Below are positions 1 through 8,024 of a DNA stretch of 64,000 bases, in pieces (the first letter of the stretch is position 1; every line of letters begins with the position of its first letter). Under the pieces are notes generated by a model, which saw only the letters and a program-made list of their open reading frames with translations, made no database searches and was not told the origin of the DNA. This DNA is from an uncultured Oscillibacter sp. (lineage in GTDB: Bacteria; Bacillota; Clostridia; Oscillospirales; Oscillospiraceae): positions 124,001-188,000 of the forward strand of contig CAJTZK010000004.1 of assembly GCA_910583785.1 (NCBI GenBank), in the 5' to 3' direction. A program made the translations under genes and the position numbers.

Positions 1-2
1 CC

Positions 3-350
3 ACCGCCGTGGCCGTGGTCCGGGCGGAGAAGCCCCCGGCCCCCAACGGAAACGTGGAATGCCGAGAGTTCACGCTGGAGGGGGAACGGCTGGCGGACCA
101 AGTCTTCGTCTTTCCCTATGAGACGGATTACTCCAGCTTTGAAGGGGAGCATATGGGGGAAGAAGACCTGGTCCTTCCTGCGGTGGTTGAAATGTGGTAT
201 CGGAAGCCCGCCCCCAATGCGGACCCCGGCCTATACTATTTTGAGAACAAAGATCTTCCCTGTACCGTGACGCTGTACAGCGAGGCGGGAGAAGCGCTGG
301 AGACTTTTGACCTGACGGTGACGACCGAGGGGATCCGCAGCTGGTGGTGA
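3..350 (+). CDS. hypothetical protein, 5' end cut by window edge
   Basis: The reading frame is open from the first complete codon of the window to a TGA at 348-350, so the visible 116 codons are the C-terminal part of a longer gene or start at a GTG at position 9. There is no ribosome binding site visible. The protein is acidic and beta-rich in appearance, with no membrane segment and no motif I recognise. Two thirds of it reads like a small soluble domain ending in a Ser-Trp-Trp tail. A perfect hairpin follows the stop. Function unknown. Confidence 0.6.
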   Translation, partial: TAVAVVRAEKPPAPNGNVECREFTLEGERLADQVFVFPYETDYSSFEGEHMGEEDLVLPAVVEMWYRKPAPNADPGLYYFENKDLPCTVTLYSEAGEALETFDLTVTTEGIRSWW

Positions 351-353
351 CAA

Positions 354-387
354 CAAGAGGACGGTATCGTTCGATACCGTCCTCTTG
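354..387. terminator. 16-bp perfect hairpin after the partial gene
   Basis: A 16-bp perfect inverted repeat (354-369 and 372-387) with a 2-nt centre begins 3 bases after the stop codon of the partial gene. It has no T-tract on either side, so it may be a weak or Rho-assisted terminator or an mRNA 3' stabiliser. Confidence 0.5.
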
Positions 388-466
388 CTGGTTAAAGCAA
401 TTCCGCGTTGCCGTCGCTTCGGCCTGGTGAATCACCAGACAGCCAGAGCGGGATAAAGTTCTTTTG

Positions 467-492
467 CCTACTTTTCTTTCAAGAAAAGTAGG
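467..492. repeat. 12-bp palindrome at the 3' end of oadA
   Basis: CCTACTTTTCTT (467-478) is followed by TC and its exact complement (481-492), ending one base before the oadA stop codon. It lacks a clean T-run on the leftward strand, so it is either an imperfect terminator of the oad operon or a copy of a dispersed palindromic repeat. Only one copy is present in this window. Confidence 0.5.
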
Positions 493-1947
493 TTAGCCCT
501 TGAACTCCACAAAGAGCTCCCGCACGGCGTTGGGGTCCGCCGGGGCGGCCTTCGGAGCCGCCGGAGCGGCGGCGGGCTCGTCATGGGGACCATCCCGCCA
601 AGCCAGGAACTTGGGGGCCACCTGGGGGAACAGCGCCAGGGACAGCACGTCTTCGTCGCTCTTGGCGATGTCCTTGAACTCCTCCCGGTACTTCTCCACC
701 TCCGGCTGGAGCTGGTCCGCCGGGCGGCAGGTGATGACGTCCTCGGGCTTGATGCCCGCCAGGGCCCGCACTTCCTCGTTGACCTCGCCGGGGACCTGGC
801 CGTACTCGCCCCGGAGGAGGCCCTTGGACTCCTTGGGGAAGGTCTTGTACTTGCCCACCACCACGTTCATGACGGCCTGGGTGCCCACGATCTGGCTGGT
901 GGGGGTGACCAGCGGGGGATAGCCAAAGTCCTTGCGGACCCGGGGAATCTCCGCCAGCACGTCGTAGTACTTCTCCTCCTTGTTGGCCTGCTTCAGCTGG
1001 GAGATCAGGTTGGAGAGCATCCCGCCGGGCACCTGATAGAGGAGGGTGTTGGTGTCCACGTTCAGCACCTTCGGGTCCAGGCTGCCCTGCTCCTTGAGCT
1101 TCTGGGCGACTTTCCGGAAGTGGGCGGCGGCCTCGCTCATCTTGTTCAGGTCCAGCTTGGTGTCCCGGACGGTGCCCTGGAGGGTGGCGACCAAAGACTC
1201 CGTGGCAGGCTGGGCCGTGCCGTTGGCCAGGGGGCTCAGGGCCGTGTCCACGATGTCCACTCCGGCGTAAGCCGCCATGAGGTACACCATGTCGCCGGTG
1301 CCGGTGGTGTTGTGGGTGTGGAGGTGGATGGGGATTTTCACGGTTTCCTTCAGCTTCTTCACCAGGGAGTAGGCGTCCATGGGCAAAAGCAGGTTCGCCA
1401 TGTCCTTCACGCAGATCACGTCCGCGCCCATCTGCTCCAGCTCCAGGGCCAGCTTCACGAAGTACTCTTCGTTGTGGATGGGGGAGATGGTGTAAGACAG
1501 GGTAGCCTCCACCATGCCGCCGTATTTCTTGGTGGACTTGATGGCCTGTTCCAGGTTCCGCACGTCGTTCAGGGCGTCGAAAATCCGGATAATGTCGATG
1601 CCGTTTTCAATGGACTTGCGGCAGAATGCGTCCACCACGTCGTCGGCGTAGTGCTTGTAGCCCAAGATGTTCTGGCCGCGGAAGAGCATCTGGAGCTTCG
1701 TGTTGGGCAGAGCCTTGCGGAGCTTCCGGAGGCGCTCCCAGGGGTCCTCGTTGAGGAAGCGCATGCAGGAGTCGAAGGTCGCGCCGCCCCAGCACTCCAA
1801 AGACCAGTAGCCGATGGAGTCCAGCACCTCACAGGCGGGGAGCATGTCCTCCACCCGCATCCGGGTGGCCGCCTGGGACTGGTGTGCGTCCCGGAGGATG
1901 GTGTCGGTGATATACAGGGGCTTCTTAGACAAAAATTCCATAGCCAT
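493..1947 (-). CDS. oadA: oxaloacetate decarboxylase alpha subunit (carboxyltransferase)
   Basis: 484 residues. Transfers the carboxyl group of oxaloacetate to the biotin of the carrier subunit, the first step of the sodium-pumping decarboxylase. The DRE-TIM (HMGL-like) barrel starts with DTILRDAHQS (residues 15-24); metal ligands lie in HLHTHNTTG (about 208-216) and the active-site lysine is K181 in VKDMAN. The conserved carboxylase C-domain follows to about residue 445, then a short Ala/Pro-rich tail. Unlike enterobacterial OadA there is no fused biotinyl domain; biotin sits on the separate 113-residue protein two genes upstream. Last gene of a four-gene leftward operon. A pyruvate carboxylase subunit B label is possible for this fold, but the adjacent beta subunit favours the membrane pump. 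Confidence 0.93.
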   Translation of the reverse strand: MAMEFLSKKPLYITDTILRDAHQSQAATRMRVEDMLPACEVLDSIGYWSLECWGGATFDSCMRFLNEDPWERLRKLRKALPNTKLQMLFRGQNILGYKHYADDVVDAFCRKSIENGIDIIRIFDALNDVRNLEQAIKSTKKYGGMVEATLSYTISPIHNEEYFVKLALELEQMGADVICVKDMANLLLPMDAYSLVKKLKETVKIPIHLHTHNTTGTGDMVYLMAAYAGVDIVDTALSPLANGTAQPATESLVATLQGTVRDTKLDLNKMSEAAAHFRKVAQKLKEQGSLDPKVLNVDTNTLLYQVPGGMLSNLISQLKQANKEEKYYDVLAEIPRVRKDFGYPPLVTPTSQIVGTQAVMNVVVGKYKTFPKESKGLLRGEYGQVPGEVNEEVRALAGIKPEDVITCRPADQLQPEVEKYREEFKDIAKSDEDVLSLALFPQVAPKFLAWRDGPHDEPAAAPAAPKAAPADPNAVRELFVEFKG

Positions 1948-1965
1948 TACAATACCTCCTATCTA

Positions 1966-3228
1966 TCAGCCGAACAGGGAGATCATCACGCCCGCGGCGA
2001 TGGCGGAGCCGATGACGCCGGCCACGTTGGGGCCCATGGCGTGCATCAGCAGGAAGTTGCTGGGATTGGCCTTCTGGCCCTCCACCTGGGAGACCCGGGC
2101 GGCCATGGGCACGGCGGACACGCCGGCGGAGCCGATGAGGGGATTGATCTTCTCTTTCAGGAACAGGTTCATGATCTTGGCCAGAACCACGCCGCCGGCG
2201 GTGCCGAAGCCGAAGGCCACGATGCCCATCAGCATGATGGCGATGGTCTGGAGGCTCAGGAAGGTCCGGCCCGTGGCGGTAGCGCCCACGGACACGCCCA
2301 GGAAGATGGTGACGATGTTGATGAGCTCGTTCTGCACCGTCTTGCTCAGGCGCTCCACCGCGCCGCACTCCTTGAAGAGGTTGCCCAGCATCAAACAGGC
2401 AATCAGAGGAGCGGCGGAGGGCACCAGCAGGGCCACGAACACGGCCACCATGATGGGGAAGACGATTTTCTCGGTCTTGGAGACCTGGCGCAGGGGCTTC
2501 ATGACGATTTTCCGCTCCGCCTCGGTGGTCAAAAGCCGCATGATGGGGGGCTGGATGACGGGCACCAGGGCCATGTAGCTGTAGGCCGCCACGGCGATGG
2601 GGCCCAGGAGCTCCGGGGCCAGCTTCGTCGCGCCGTAAATGGCGGTGGGGCCGTCCGCGCCGCCGATGATGCCGATGGACCCGGCCTGGGCGGAGGAGAA
2701 GATGCCGGACATCCGGCAGCCCACGAAGGTCATGAAGATGCCCAGCTGTGCCGCCGCGCCCAAAAGCAGGCTCTTGGGATTGGCGATCAGGGGGCCGAAG
2801 TCGGTCATGGCGCCCACGCCCATGAAGATCAGGCAGGGGTAGATGCCCAGCTTCACGCCCAGGTACAGGATGTCGATAAGGCCCGGCGTGATGGACTGGC
2901 CCACCGTGGCGGTAGCCAGCACGGCGTCGGAAACGTCCACCGCCGCCAGCTCCGCCAGGAACTCCGCCGTGACGGGGGCCCCGCCGATGAGGTCCCAGTG
3001 AATGTGTCCTCCGGCGAAGAAGATCTCGTGGTACATCTCCGCGCCGGGGAGGTTGGTGATGAGCATGCCGAAGGCGATGGGCACCAGCAGCAGGGGCTCA
3101 AATTTCTTGACGATACCCAGGTAGAGAAGGCCGCACGCGATGAGGAGCATCACCAGGCACTTCCAGTTGTCCCCCTGGGCAAACAGCGCGAATCCCGAGC
3201 TGTTTACAAAATCCAGTATAGCTTCCAT
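1966..3228 (-). CDS. oadB: sodium ion-translocating decarboxylase beta subunit
   Basis: 420 residues, nearly all hydrophobic, with about nine to eleven membrane segments. This family decarboxylates carboxybiotin and couples it to Na+ export. The conserved stretch GGADGPTAIY (around residue 205) and the Asp/Asn/Ser-rich helices typical of OadB/MmdB/GcdB are present, and the length matches the short form of the family. It lies 18 bp upstream of oadA and 18 bp downstream of the biotin carrier gene, so the subunits are translated from one message. OadB, MmdB and GcdB are near-identical in fold; the substrate is set by the alpha subunit, here oxaloacetate-type. Confidence 0.93.
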   Translation of the reverse strand: MEAILDFVNSSGFALFAQGDNWKCLVMLLIACGLLYLGIVKKFEPLLLVPIAFGMLITNLPGAEMYHEIFFAGGHIHWDLIGGAPVTAEFLAELAAVDVSDAVLATATVGQSITPGLIDILYLGVKLGIYPCLIFMGVGAMTDFGPLIANPKSLLLGAAAQLGIFMTFVGCRMSGIFSSAQAGSIGIIGGADGPTAIYGATKLAPELLGPIAVAAYSYMALVPVIQPPIMRLLTTEAERKIVMKPLRQVSKTEKIVFPIMVAVFVALLVPSAAPLIACLMLGNLFKECGAVERLSKTVQNELINIVTIFLGVSVGATATGRTFLSLQTIAIMLMGIVAFGFGTAGGVVLAKIMNLFLKEKINPLIGSAGVSAVPMAARVSQVEGQKANPSNFLLMHAMGPNVAGVIGSAIAAGVMISLFG

Positions 3229-3246
3229 TCCAGTCCCTCCAGCGCC

Positions 3247-3588
3247 TTACTGGATGACGCACAGCAGCGTGCCGGACTCCACCGCCATGCCTTTGGAGGC
3301 GAGGATGGAGGCCACCTTGCCGTCGCAGGGGCACATGATTTCGTTTTCCATCTTCATGGCCTCCAGGATCATCAGCACGTCGCCCTTCTTCACGGAAGCG
3401 CCCTGGCTGACCTTCACGTCCAGGATGGTGCCGGGCATGGGGCTTGTGACCTGCTCGCCTCCGGCGGGAGCGGCGGCGGCGGGGGCCGGAGCGGGGGCCG
3501 CGGCGGCAGGCGCGGGGGCGGCCCCGGTCAGCTCCTCCAGTTCAATCTCATAGGCGGTGCCGTTGACGGTGACTCTGTACTTTTTCAT
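3247..3588 (-). CDS. biotin carboxyl carrier subunit of the decarboxylase
   Basis: 113 residues. An N-terminal beta stretch is followed by an Ala/Pro linker (about residues 22-43) and a biotinyl domain with the canonical EAMKMEN motif; K79 is the predicted biotinylation site. It swings the carboxyl group from OadA to OadB. The size and the flexible Ala/Pro linker match MmdC/GcdC-type free carriers. Sits between the delta and beta genes in the operon with 22- and 18-bp gaps. Confidence 0.93.
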   Translation of the reverse strand: MKKYRVTVNGTAYEIELEELTGAAPAPAAAAPAPAPAAAAPAGGEQVTSPMPGTILDVKVSQGASVKKGDVLMILEAMKMENEIMCPCDGKVASILASKGMAVESGTLLCVIQ

Positions 3589-3610
3589 GATGCTCTCTCC
3601 TTCTTGTTCC

Positions 3611-3868
3611 TTACAGTTTTTTCATGGATACGATGCGGATGCCCGTGATGCTGGTCCCCAGTTCCTCCGCGATGGCGGCGGAGACGGCGGCAGCGATCTC
3701 CTGGCGGTTCCCCTCCTGGGCGGCGGCAACAGGGGCCGGGGCGGCGGGGGCCGGGCGGCCTCCCACGATTTTGCCCATGATCGTCGTCAGGACGATGAGG
3801 CAGATGAGCCCGAAGAACACGGTGCCCATGCCCATCAGGCAGACAAACAAACTTCCATATTCTGGCAT
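3611..3868 (-). CDS. oadG: OadG-family small membrane subunit
   Basis: 85 residues. One membrane helix near the N terminus (about residues 8-32), then an Ala/Pro linker and a short C-terminal domain. This family (OadG gamma / MmdD delta) anchors the carboxyltransferase and carrier to the membrane pump. First gene of the operon: a GGAGGGAG ribosome binding site lies at 3872-3879 just upstream of the ATG, and a good promoter at 3901-3929. The family is weakly conserved, so the name rests partly on position. Confidence 0.85.
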   Translation of the reverse strand: MPEYGSLFVCLMGMGTVFFGLICLIVLTTIMGKIVGGRPAPAAPAPVAAAQEGNRQEIAAAVSAAIAEELGTSITGIRIVSMKKL

Positions 3869-3900
3869 ATGCTCCCTCCTATAAATATAGATGCAGGGCT

Positions 3901-3929
3901 ATTGTATCAACTTCCGCCGGAAAAAACAA
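3901..3929 (-). promoter_or_regulatory. promoter of the oad operon
   Basis: On the minus strand TTGTTT (3929-3924), a 17-nt spacer and TACAAT (3906-3901) form a sigma-A type promoter about 30 nt upstream of the oadG ribosome binding site. Confidence 0.65.
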
Positions 3930-3978
3930 TGACTTTGCGGAAATTTTATCAGGGCTTTTTCGCGCGGTTTGCAAAGGC

Positions 3979-4007
3979 TGGACTTGAGGAGTAAAACGTG
4001 GTACAAT
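3979..4007 (+). promoter_or_regulatory. promoter of sfsA
   Basis: TGGACT, a 17-nt spacer and TACAAT, with TGG just before the -10 box (extended -10). It points away from the oad promoter, so the two units are divergent. Confidence 0.55.
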
Positions 4008-4090
4008 TTTACGAATTCAGGGGGCAAAACGGCGGGCCCGCCTGTTAAGAAACCGATAAAGATTTCCCTTCCCGCCGGAAAGGAGCCGCT

Positions 4091-4765
4091 ATGCAGTATC
4101 AAACCGTGGTCCCGGGCCGCTTTCTCGCCCGGCCCAACCGCTTCATCGCCCAGGTGGAGGCGGAGGGAGGCGTCCGGACCGTCCACGTAAAAAATACGGG
4201 CCGCTGCCGGGAGCTGCTGGTCCCCGGAGCGGCCGTCTATCTGGAGAAAAGCGCCAATCCCCGGCGGAGAACCGCCTACGACCTCATTGCCGTCCAAAAG
4301 GGGGGCCTGCTGGTGAATATGGACGCCCAGGCGCCCAACCGGGTCTTTGCCGAATGGCTGGCGCCCCGCTTGCCGGAGGGGGCGGTCCTCCGCCGGGAGG
4401 TAACCTGGGGGGAGTCCCGGCTGGACTTCTGCGTGGAGGGCCCCCGGGGCCCCTTTTTCATCGAGGTCAAGGGCGTCACCCTGGAAGAGGGGGGCGCGGC
4501 CCGCTTCCCCGACGCGCCCACGGAGCGGGGGGTGAAGCACATCCGGGAGCTGCAAAAGGCGGCGGAGGCCGGGCTGGGGGCGGCGCTGTTCTTCGTGGTG
4601 CAGATGGAGGGCATGCAGAGCGTGGCCCCCAACGACGAAACCCACCCCGCCTTCGGCGCGGCCCTGCGGGAGGCCGCCTCCGCGGGGGTCCGGGTATGCG
4701 CCTGGGACTGCGCCGTCACGCCGGAGAGCCTGACCCTCCGGCGTGAGGTGCCGGTTTTGCTCTAA
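4091..4765 (+). CDS. sfsA: SfsA family DNA-binding/nuclease protein
   Basis: 224 residues, the usual SfsA length. The N-terminal OB-like part holds RPNRF and HVKNTGRCRELL (about residues 12-44), typical of the family, and the C-terminal half holds the restriction-endonuclease-like core with ESRLDF and FFIEVKG (about 115-132). E. coli SfsA was named for sugar fermentation stimulation; later work on the family points to a nucleic acid-binding or nuclease role, so the cellular function here is not certain. The start ATG follows an AAAGGAG site. It ends 4 bp into the convergent ispE gene. Confidence 0.9.
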   Translation: MQYQTVVPGRFLARPNRFIAQVEAEGGVRTVHVKNTGRCRELLVPGAAVYLEKSANPRRRTAYDLIAVQKGGLLVNMDAQAPNRVFAEWLAPRLPEGAVLRREVTWGESRLDFCVEGPRGPFFIEVKGVTLEEGGAARFPDAPTERGVKHIRELQKAAEAGLGAALFFVVQMEGMQSVAPNDETHPAFGAALREAASAGVRVCAWDCAVTPESLTLRREVPVLL

Positions 4766-5628
4766 AGCAGCCGCCCAACCGGGAGCGCCTCAAAAACCTG
4801 GGCATAGCGGCGGCCCAGCTCCTCCAGCGCCCGGTTAGTTTCCGCCTCCGGGGAAAAGAGGCCGAACACCGCCGGGCCGGAGCCGGACATGGCGGCGGCC
4901 AGGGCTCCGTGGCGGAGAAGGGCTTCCTTGATCCGCTGGATTTCCCGCCGCTCCGGCGGTTCCAGCACCGTCTCGAACATGTTGCCCACGTGCCTTGCCG
5001 CGCCCGCCAGGTCCCCCCGCTTCAGGGCGGCGGACATCCCGTCCACGTCCGGGTGGGGGAGGCTTTTGTCAAAGCGGAGGCGGGCGAACATGGGCCCTGT
5101 GGGCAGACCGAAGTCCGGCTTGCAGATCACCAAGCGGCAGTCCGGCAGGGGGGGCAGGTCCGTCAGGACATCCCCCCGGCCCTCCGCCAGGGCCGTGCCG
5201 CCCCGGATGCAGAAGGGCATGTCGCTGCCGGTCTGGCCGCCGATGGCCTCCAGCTCTTCCCGGGGCATGGCTGGGGCGTAGTTCTCCCGCAGCAGCCGCA
5301 GCAAAGCCGCCACGTCGGCGCTGCCGCCCCCCAGTCCCGCGTAGGCCGGGGTCCGTTTCTCCAGCGTCACCCGGAGGGACGGCTGGGGCCGTCCTATGGC
5401 GGCGAAAAACGCCTCCGCCGCCCGCTGTTCCAGGGTTTTTCCCCCGGGCAGGACGAGGCCCTGGGCAAAGAGGGCGAAGCCCTCCCCGGCTTCCTCCAGC
5501 GTCACGGTGTCGCAGAGGCTTACCGTCTGCATGACCATGCGCATCTCGTGATAGCCGTCCGGGCGGCGGCCCAGGATATCTAAGGCCAGATTCACCTTTG
5601 CCGGGGCAGCCTGCGCATATCGTTCCAT
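4762..5628 (-). CDS. ispE: 4-diphosphocytidyl-2-C-methyl-D-erythritol kinase
   Basis: 288 residues. GHMP-superfamily kinase that phosphorylates CDP-methylerythritol in the MEP isoprenoid pathway. PAKVNLAL (residues 9-16) and GYHEM are family hallmarks, and GLGGGSADVAAL is the ATP-binding glycine loop. An upstream in-frame extension of 23 codons is rejected because AAGGAGG lies directly in front of the chosen ATG. The gene begins 10 bp after the lipase gene, so the two are probably co-transcribed. Stop codons of ispE and sfsA overlap in a tail-to-tail arrangement. Confidence 0.93.
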   Translation of the reverse strand: MERYAQAAPAKVNLALDILGRRPDGYHEMRMVMQTVSLCDTVTLEEAGEGFALFAQGLVLPGGKTLEQRAAEAFFAAIGRPQPSLRVTLEKRTPAYAGLGGGSADVAALLRLLRENYAPAMPREELEAIGGQTGSDMPFCIRGGTALAEGRGDVLTDLPPLPDCRLVICKPDFGLPTGPMFARLRFDKSLPHPDVDGMSAALKRGDLAGAARHVGNMFETVLEPPERREIQRIKEALLRHGALAAAMSGSGPAVFGLFSPEAETNRALEELGRRYAQVFEALPVGRLL

Positions 5629-5638
5629 AAAGTCCTCC

Positions 5639-6415
5639 TTAAAATCCCATCTCCGCCAGCTCTTGAACCAGGCGGATATAGAACTCCCCGGCGTCAAAGC
5701 CGGGCCGCTTCCTCCGCCGCCCGCCCACGCCGTCCTGGTGGGACACGCCCTCCAGGGTTCCCCGCCAATGGCCCCATACGGCGGACTCCGGGGAGACCAG
5801 GCCGTCGGTGGGTGCGTCGGCCTTGGTGAGCCAGAGCTGGAAGCGGTCCATGGGGTCCCAGCCCGCCCCGTCCAGCCGGGCGCCCCAGCTTTGGTAGTAG
5901 ACCAGGGGGCTGTCCGGGTTCTCTTCGTTGAAGCGGGCCATGGCCTCGGGGGTTAGGGCGCTTAACGCCGCCGGGAAGTCCGGGTCCCGGTCTCCCCGGG
6001 CCCGCCAGAAGCCCTCCAGCCCCGGGCCGATGAGGCGGCAGACCCGTTCCCGCGCCAGCCATTCCGCCGCCGCTTTCGAGCCCCGGTGGGGCGTGCAGAT
6101 GGTAGTCAGGGAGGCGGTGTTTTCGGCAAAGCCCAGGGAGGAGATAAGATACCGGGCCTCCAGCCCACCCTTGGAGTGGGCGATGAGGTTCAGCTTTTCA
6201 GCGCCCGTCTCCGCCAGAATGTCCTCGGCCCGGCGGAGGAGGGCCCGGGCGTTGCCGGGGACGCTGCCCCAGGCGTCCTGGCCGCTGAGGTAGACGGCGG
6301 CCCCGCGGGCGCGGAGGTGGTCCGTCAGGGGGCCCCAGTAGGAGAAGATCCAGTCGTCCCGGCAGTTGAGGCCGTGGACGAGCAGGAGGGGATATCGGGT
6401 CCGGCAGTCTTCCAT
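5639..6415 (-). CDS. alpha/beta hydrolase, triacylglycerol lipase-like
   Basis: 258 residues. LLLVHGLN near the N terminus gives the oxyanion loop, IAHSKGG (Ser81) is the nucleophile elbow, an Asp lies in PTDGLV and a His in VSHQDG near the C terminus. This order matches bacterial class I lipases. No signal peptide is seen from the chosen ATG (ribosome binding site AAGGAGG at 6421-6427), so it is probably cytosolic and the natural substrate is unknown. A longer reading frame of 26 more codons lacks a ribosome binding site. Directly upstream of ispE. Confidence 0.8.
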   Translation of the reverse strand: MEDCRTRYPLLLVHGLNCRDDWIFSYWGPLTDHLRARGAAVYLSGQDAWGSVPGNARALLRRAEDILAETGAEKLNLIAHSKGGLEARYLISSLGFAENTASLTTICTPHRGSKAAAEWLARERVCRLIGPGLEGFWRARGDRDPDFPAALSALTPEAMARFNEENPDSPLVYYQSWGARLDGAGWDPMDRFQLWLTKADAPTDGLVSPESAVWGHWRGTLEGVSHQDGVGGRRRKRPGFDAGEFYIRLVQELAEMGF

Positions 6416-6504
6416 GGGGGCCTCCTTTCCAATGCGGATGTTTTCCAGGGCCAGTATAGCACGGCGGAGGGAAAAAGGAAAGCGCACTTTCACCCACGAA
6501 AGGA

Positions 6505-6533
6505 TTGACTTTTTGGGGAAAGACGGGTATCAT
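6505..6533 (+). promoter_or_regulatory. promoter of the first NSS transporter
   Basis: TTGACT, 17-nt spacer, TATCAT; transcription would start about 65 nt before the ATG at 6608. Confidence 0.65.
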
Positions 6534-6607
6534 ATAAAAATCTGCCGGGGCGTTTTTTTCGCCTGTGGGTTTTGCAACGAAATATACGAGAGAGGAACGA
6601 GAAACTT

Positions 6608-7960
6608 ATGAAACGGGAGCGTTTTCAATCCCGCCTGGGCTTCCTTCTGGTAAGCGCGGGCTGCGCCGTCGGCATCGGCAACGTATGGAAATTCCCCTAT
6701 GTCACCGGGGAGAACGGCGGCGGCGTGTTCGTGCTGTTTTACCTGCTCTTCCTGGCGATCATGGGCGTGCCGGTTCTGACCATGGAGCTGGCGGTGGGCC
6801 GGGCCAGCCGCAAGAGCGCCGTGCAGGGCTATCAGGCCCTCCAGAAGCCGGGCAGCAAGTGGCACATTCACGGCTGGTTCTGCGTGGCGGGCTGCTGCCT
6901 TTTGATGATGTACTACACCACCGTCTCCGGCTGGATGCTGGGCTACTTCTTCAAGTTTGCCGGCGGGGCCTTTGACGGCCTTGCCGCCGGCGCGGTGGAC
7001 GGGGTGTTCTCCGCCATGCTGGCGGACCCGGTGGAGATGACCGTCTGGATGGTTCTGACGGTGCTGGCGGGCTTTTTGGTGGTGAGCTTCGGCCTGCAAA
7101 AGGGCCTTGAGCGGATTACGAAGTGGATGATGCTGGGCCTTCTGACCCTCATCATTGTGCTGGCGGTCCACAGCCTGACCCTCTCCGGCGGGATGGAGGG
7201 CGTGAAGTTCTACCTCCTGCCCGACTTCCAGCGGGCGGCGGAGGCGGGCCTGGGCAATGTCATTACCGCCGCCATGAACCAGGCGTTCTTCACCCTGAGC
7301 CTCGGCATTGCCGCCATGGAGATTTTCGGCAGCTACATGAGCCGGGACAACACCCTCACCAGCGAGGCGGTGCGCATCTGCCTGCTGGACACCTTTGTGG
7401 CCCTGATGGCGGGCCTCATCATCTTCCCCGCCTGCTTCGCCTTTGACGTGGAGCCGGGACAGGGCCCGGCGCTGATCTTCATGATCCTCCCCAAGGTCTT
7501 CCTGAATATGGCGGGGGGCCGCCTCTGGGGGTCCCTGTTCTTCCTGTTCATGACCTTCGCCAGCTTCTCCACGGTCATTGCCGTCTTTGAAAACCTCCAG
7601 GCCAACGCCATCGACAACTTCGGCTGGAGCCGGAAAAAGGCGGCCCTGGCGAACTGCGTCTTCATCCTCATCGCCAGCATGCCCTGCGTCCTGGGCTATA
7701 ACCTCTGGAGCGGACTCCACCTCATTGGCGGACGGGACGTGCTGGACAGCGAGGACTTCCTCGTCTCGAACCTGCTGCTGCCCCTGGGGTCCCTGGTGTA
7801 CCTGCTGTTCTGCGTCAGCAAGAGCGGCTGGGGCTACGACCGCTATCTGGAGGAGGCCAATTCCGGGCAGGGCCTGAAAATGCCGCGCTGGCTGTGGCCC
7901 TACTTCCAGTTCGTCCTGCCGGTGCTGATTTTGATCATTTTGATTCAGGGGCTGCTGTAA
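6608..7960 (+). CDS. neurotransmitter:sodium symporter family transporter
   Basis: 450 residues with about twelve membrane segments. The first helix carries AVGIGNVWKFPY, the unwound Na+/substrate site of LeuT-fold NSS proteins. The family imports amino acids or related amines with Na+; the substrate cannot be read from the sequence. An in-frame ATG 12 codons upstream is less likely because the AGAGGAACGAG ribosome binding site sits before 6608. It faces a second NSS gene across a shared terminator. Na+ coupling fits an organism that also pumps Na+ with oxaloacetate decarboxylase. Confidence 0.92.
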   Translation: MKRERFQSRLGFLLVSAGCAVGIGNVWKFPYVTGENGGGVFVLFYLLFLAIMGVPVLTMELAVGRASRKSAVQGYQALQKPGSKWHIHGWFCVAGCCLLMMYYTTVSGWMLGYFFKFAGGAFDGLAAGAVDGVFSAMLADPVEMTVWMVLTVLAGFLVVSFGLQKGLERITKWMMLGLLTLIIVLAVHSLTLSGGMEGVKFYLLPDFQRAAEAGLGNVITAAMNQAFFTLSLGIAAMEIFGSYMSRDNTLTSEAVRICLLDTFVALMAGLIIFPACFAFDVEPGQGPALIFMILPKVFLNMAGGRLWGSLFFLFMTFASFSTVIAVFENLQANAIDNFGWSRKKAALANCVFILIASMPCVLGYNLWSGLHLIGGRDVLDSEDFLVSNLLLPLGSLVYLLFCVSKSGWGYDRYLEEANSGQGLKMPRWLWPYFQFVLPVLILIILIQGLL

Positions 7961-7983
7961 GCCGGAGCTCCAAAACTTAAATA

Positions 7984-8012
7984 AAGCGGCGGGGAATTTC
8001 CCCGCCGCTTTT
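7984..8012. terminator. bidirectional terminator between the two NSS genes
   Basis: AAGCGGCGGGGA (7984-7995) pairs with 7999-8010, with A/T-rich sequence on both flanks, between convergent genes. Confidence 0.85.
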
Positions 8013-8024
8013 CTATAGCTTGCT

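Noticed and set aside
583..3648. 1021-codon open frame on the plus strand across the oad operon
   Set aside because: It is the mirror of oadA/oadB in a GC-rich genome: His/Gly/Asp/Val-rich, no ribosome binding site, and the minus strand encodes clear conserved proteins.
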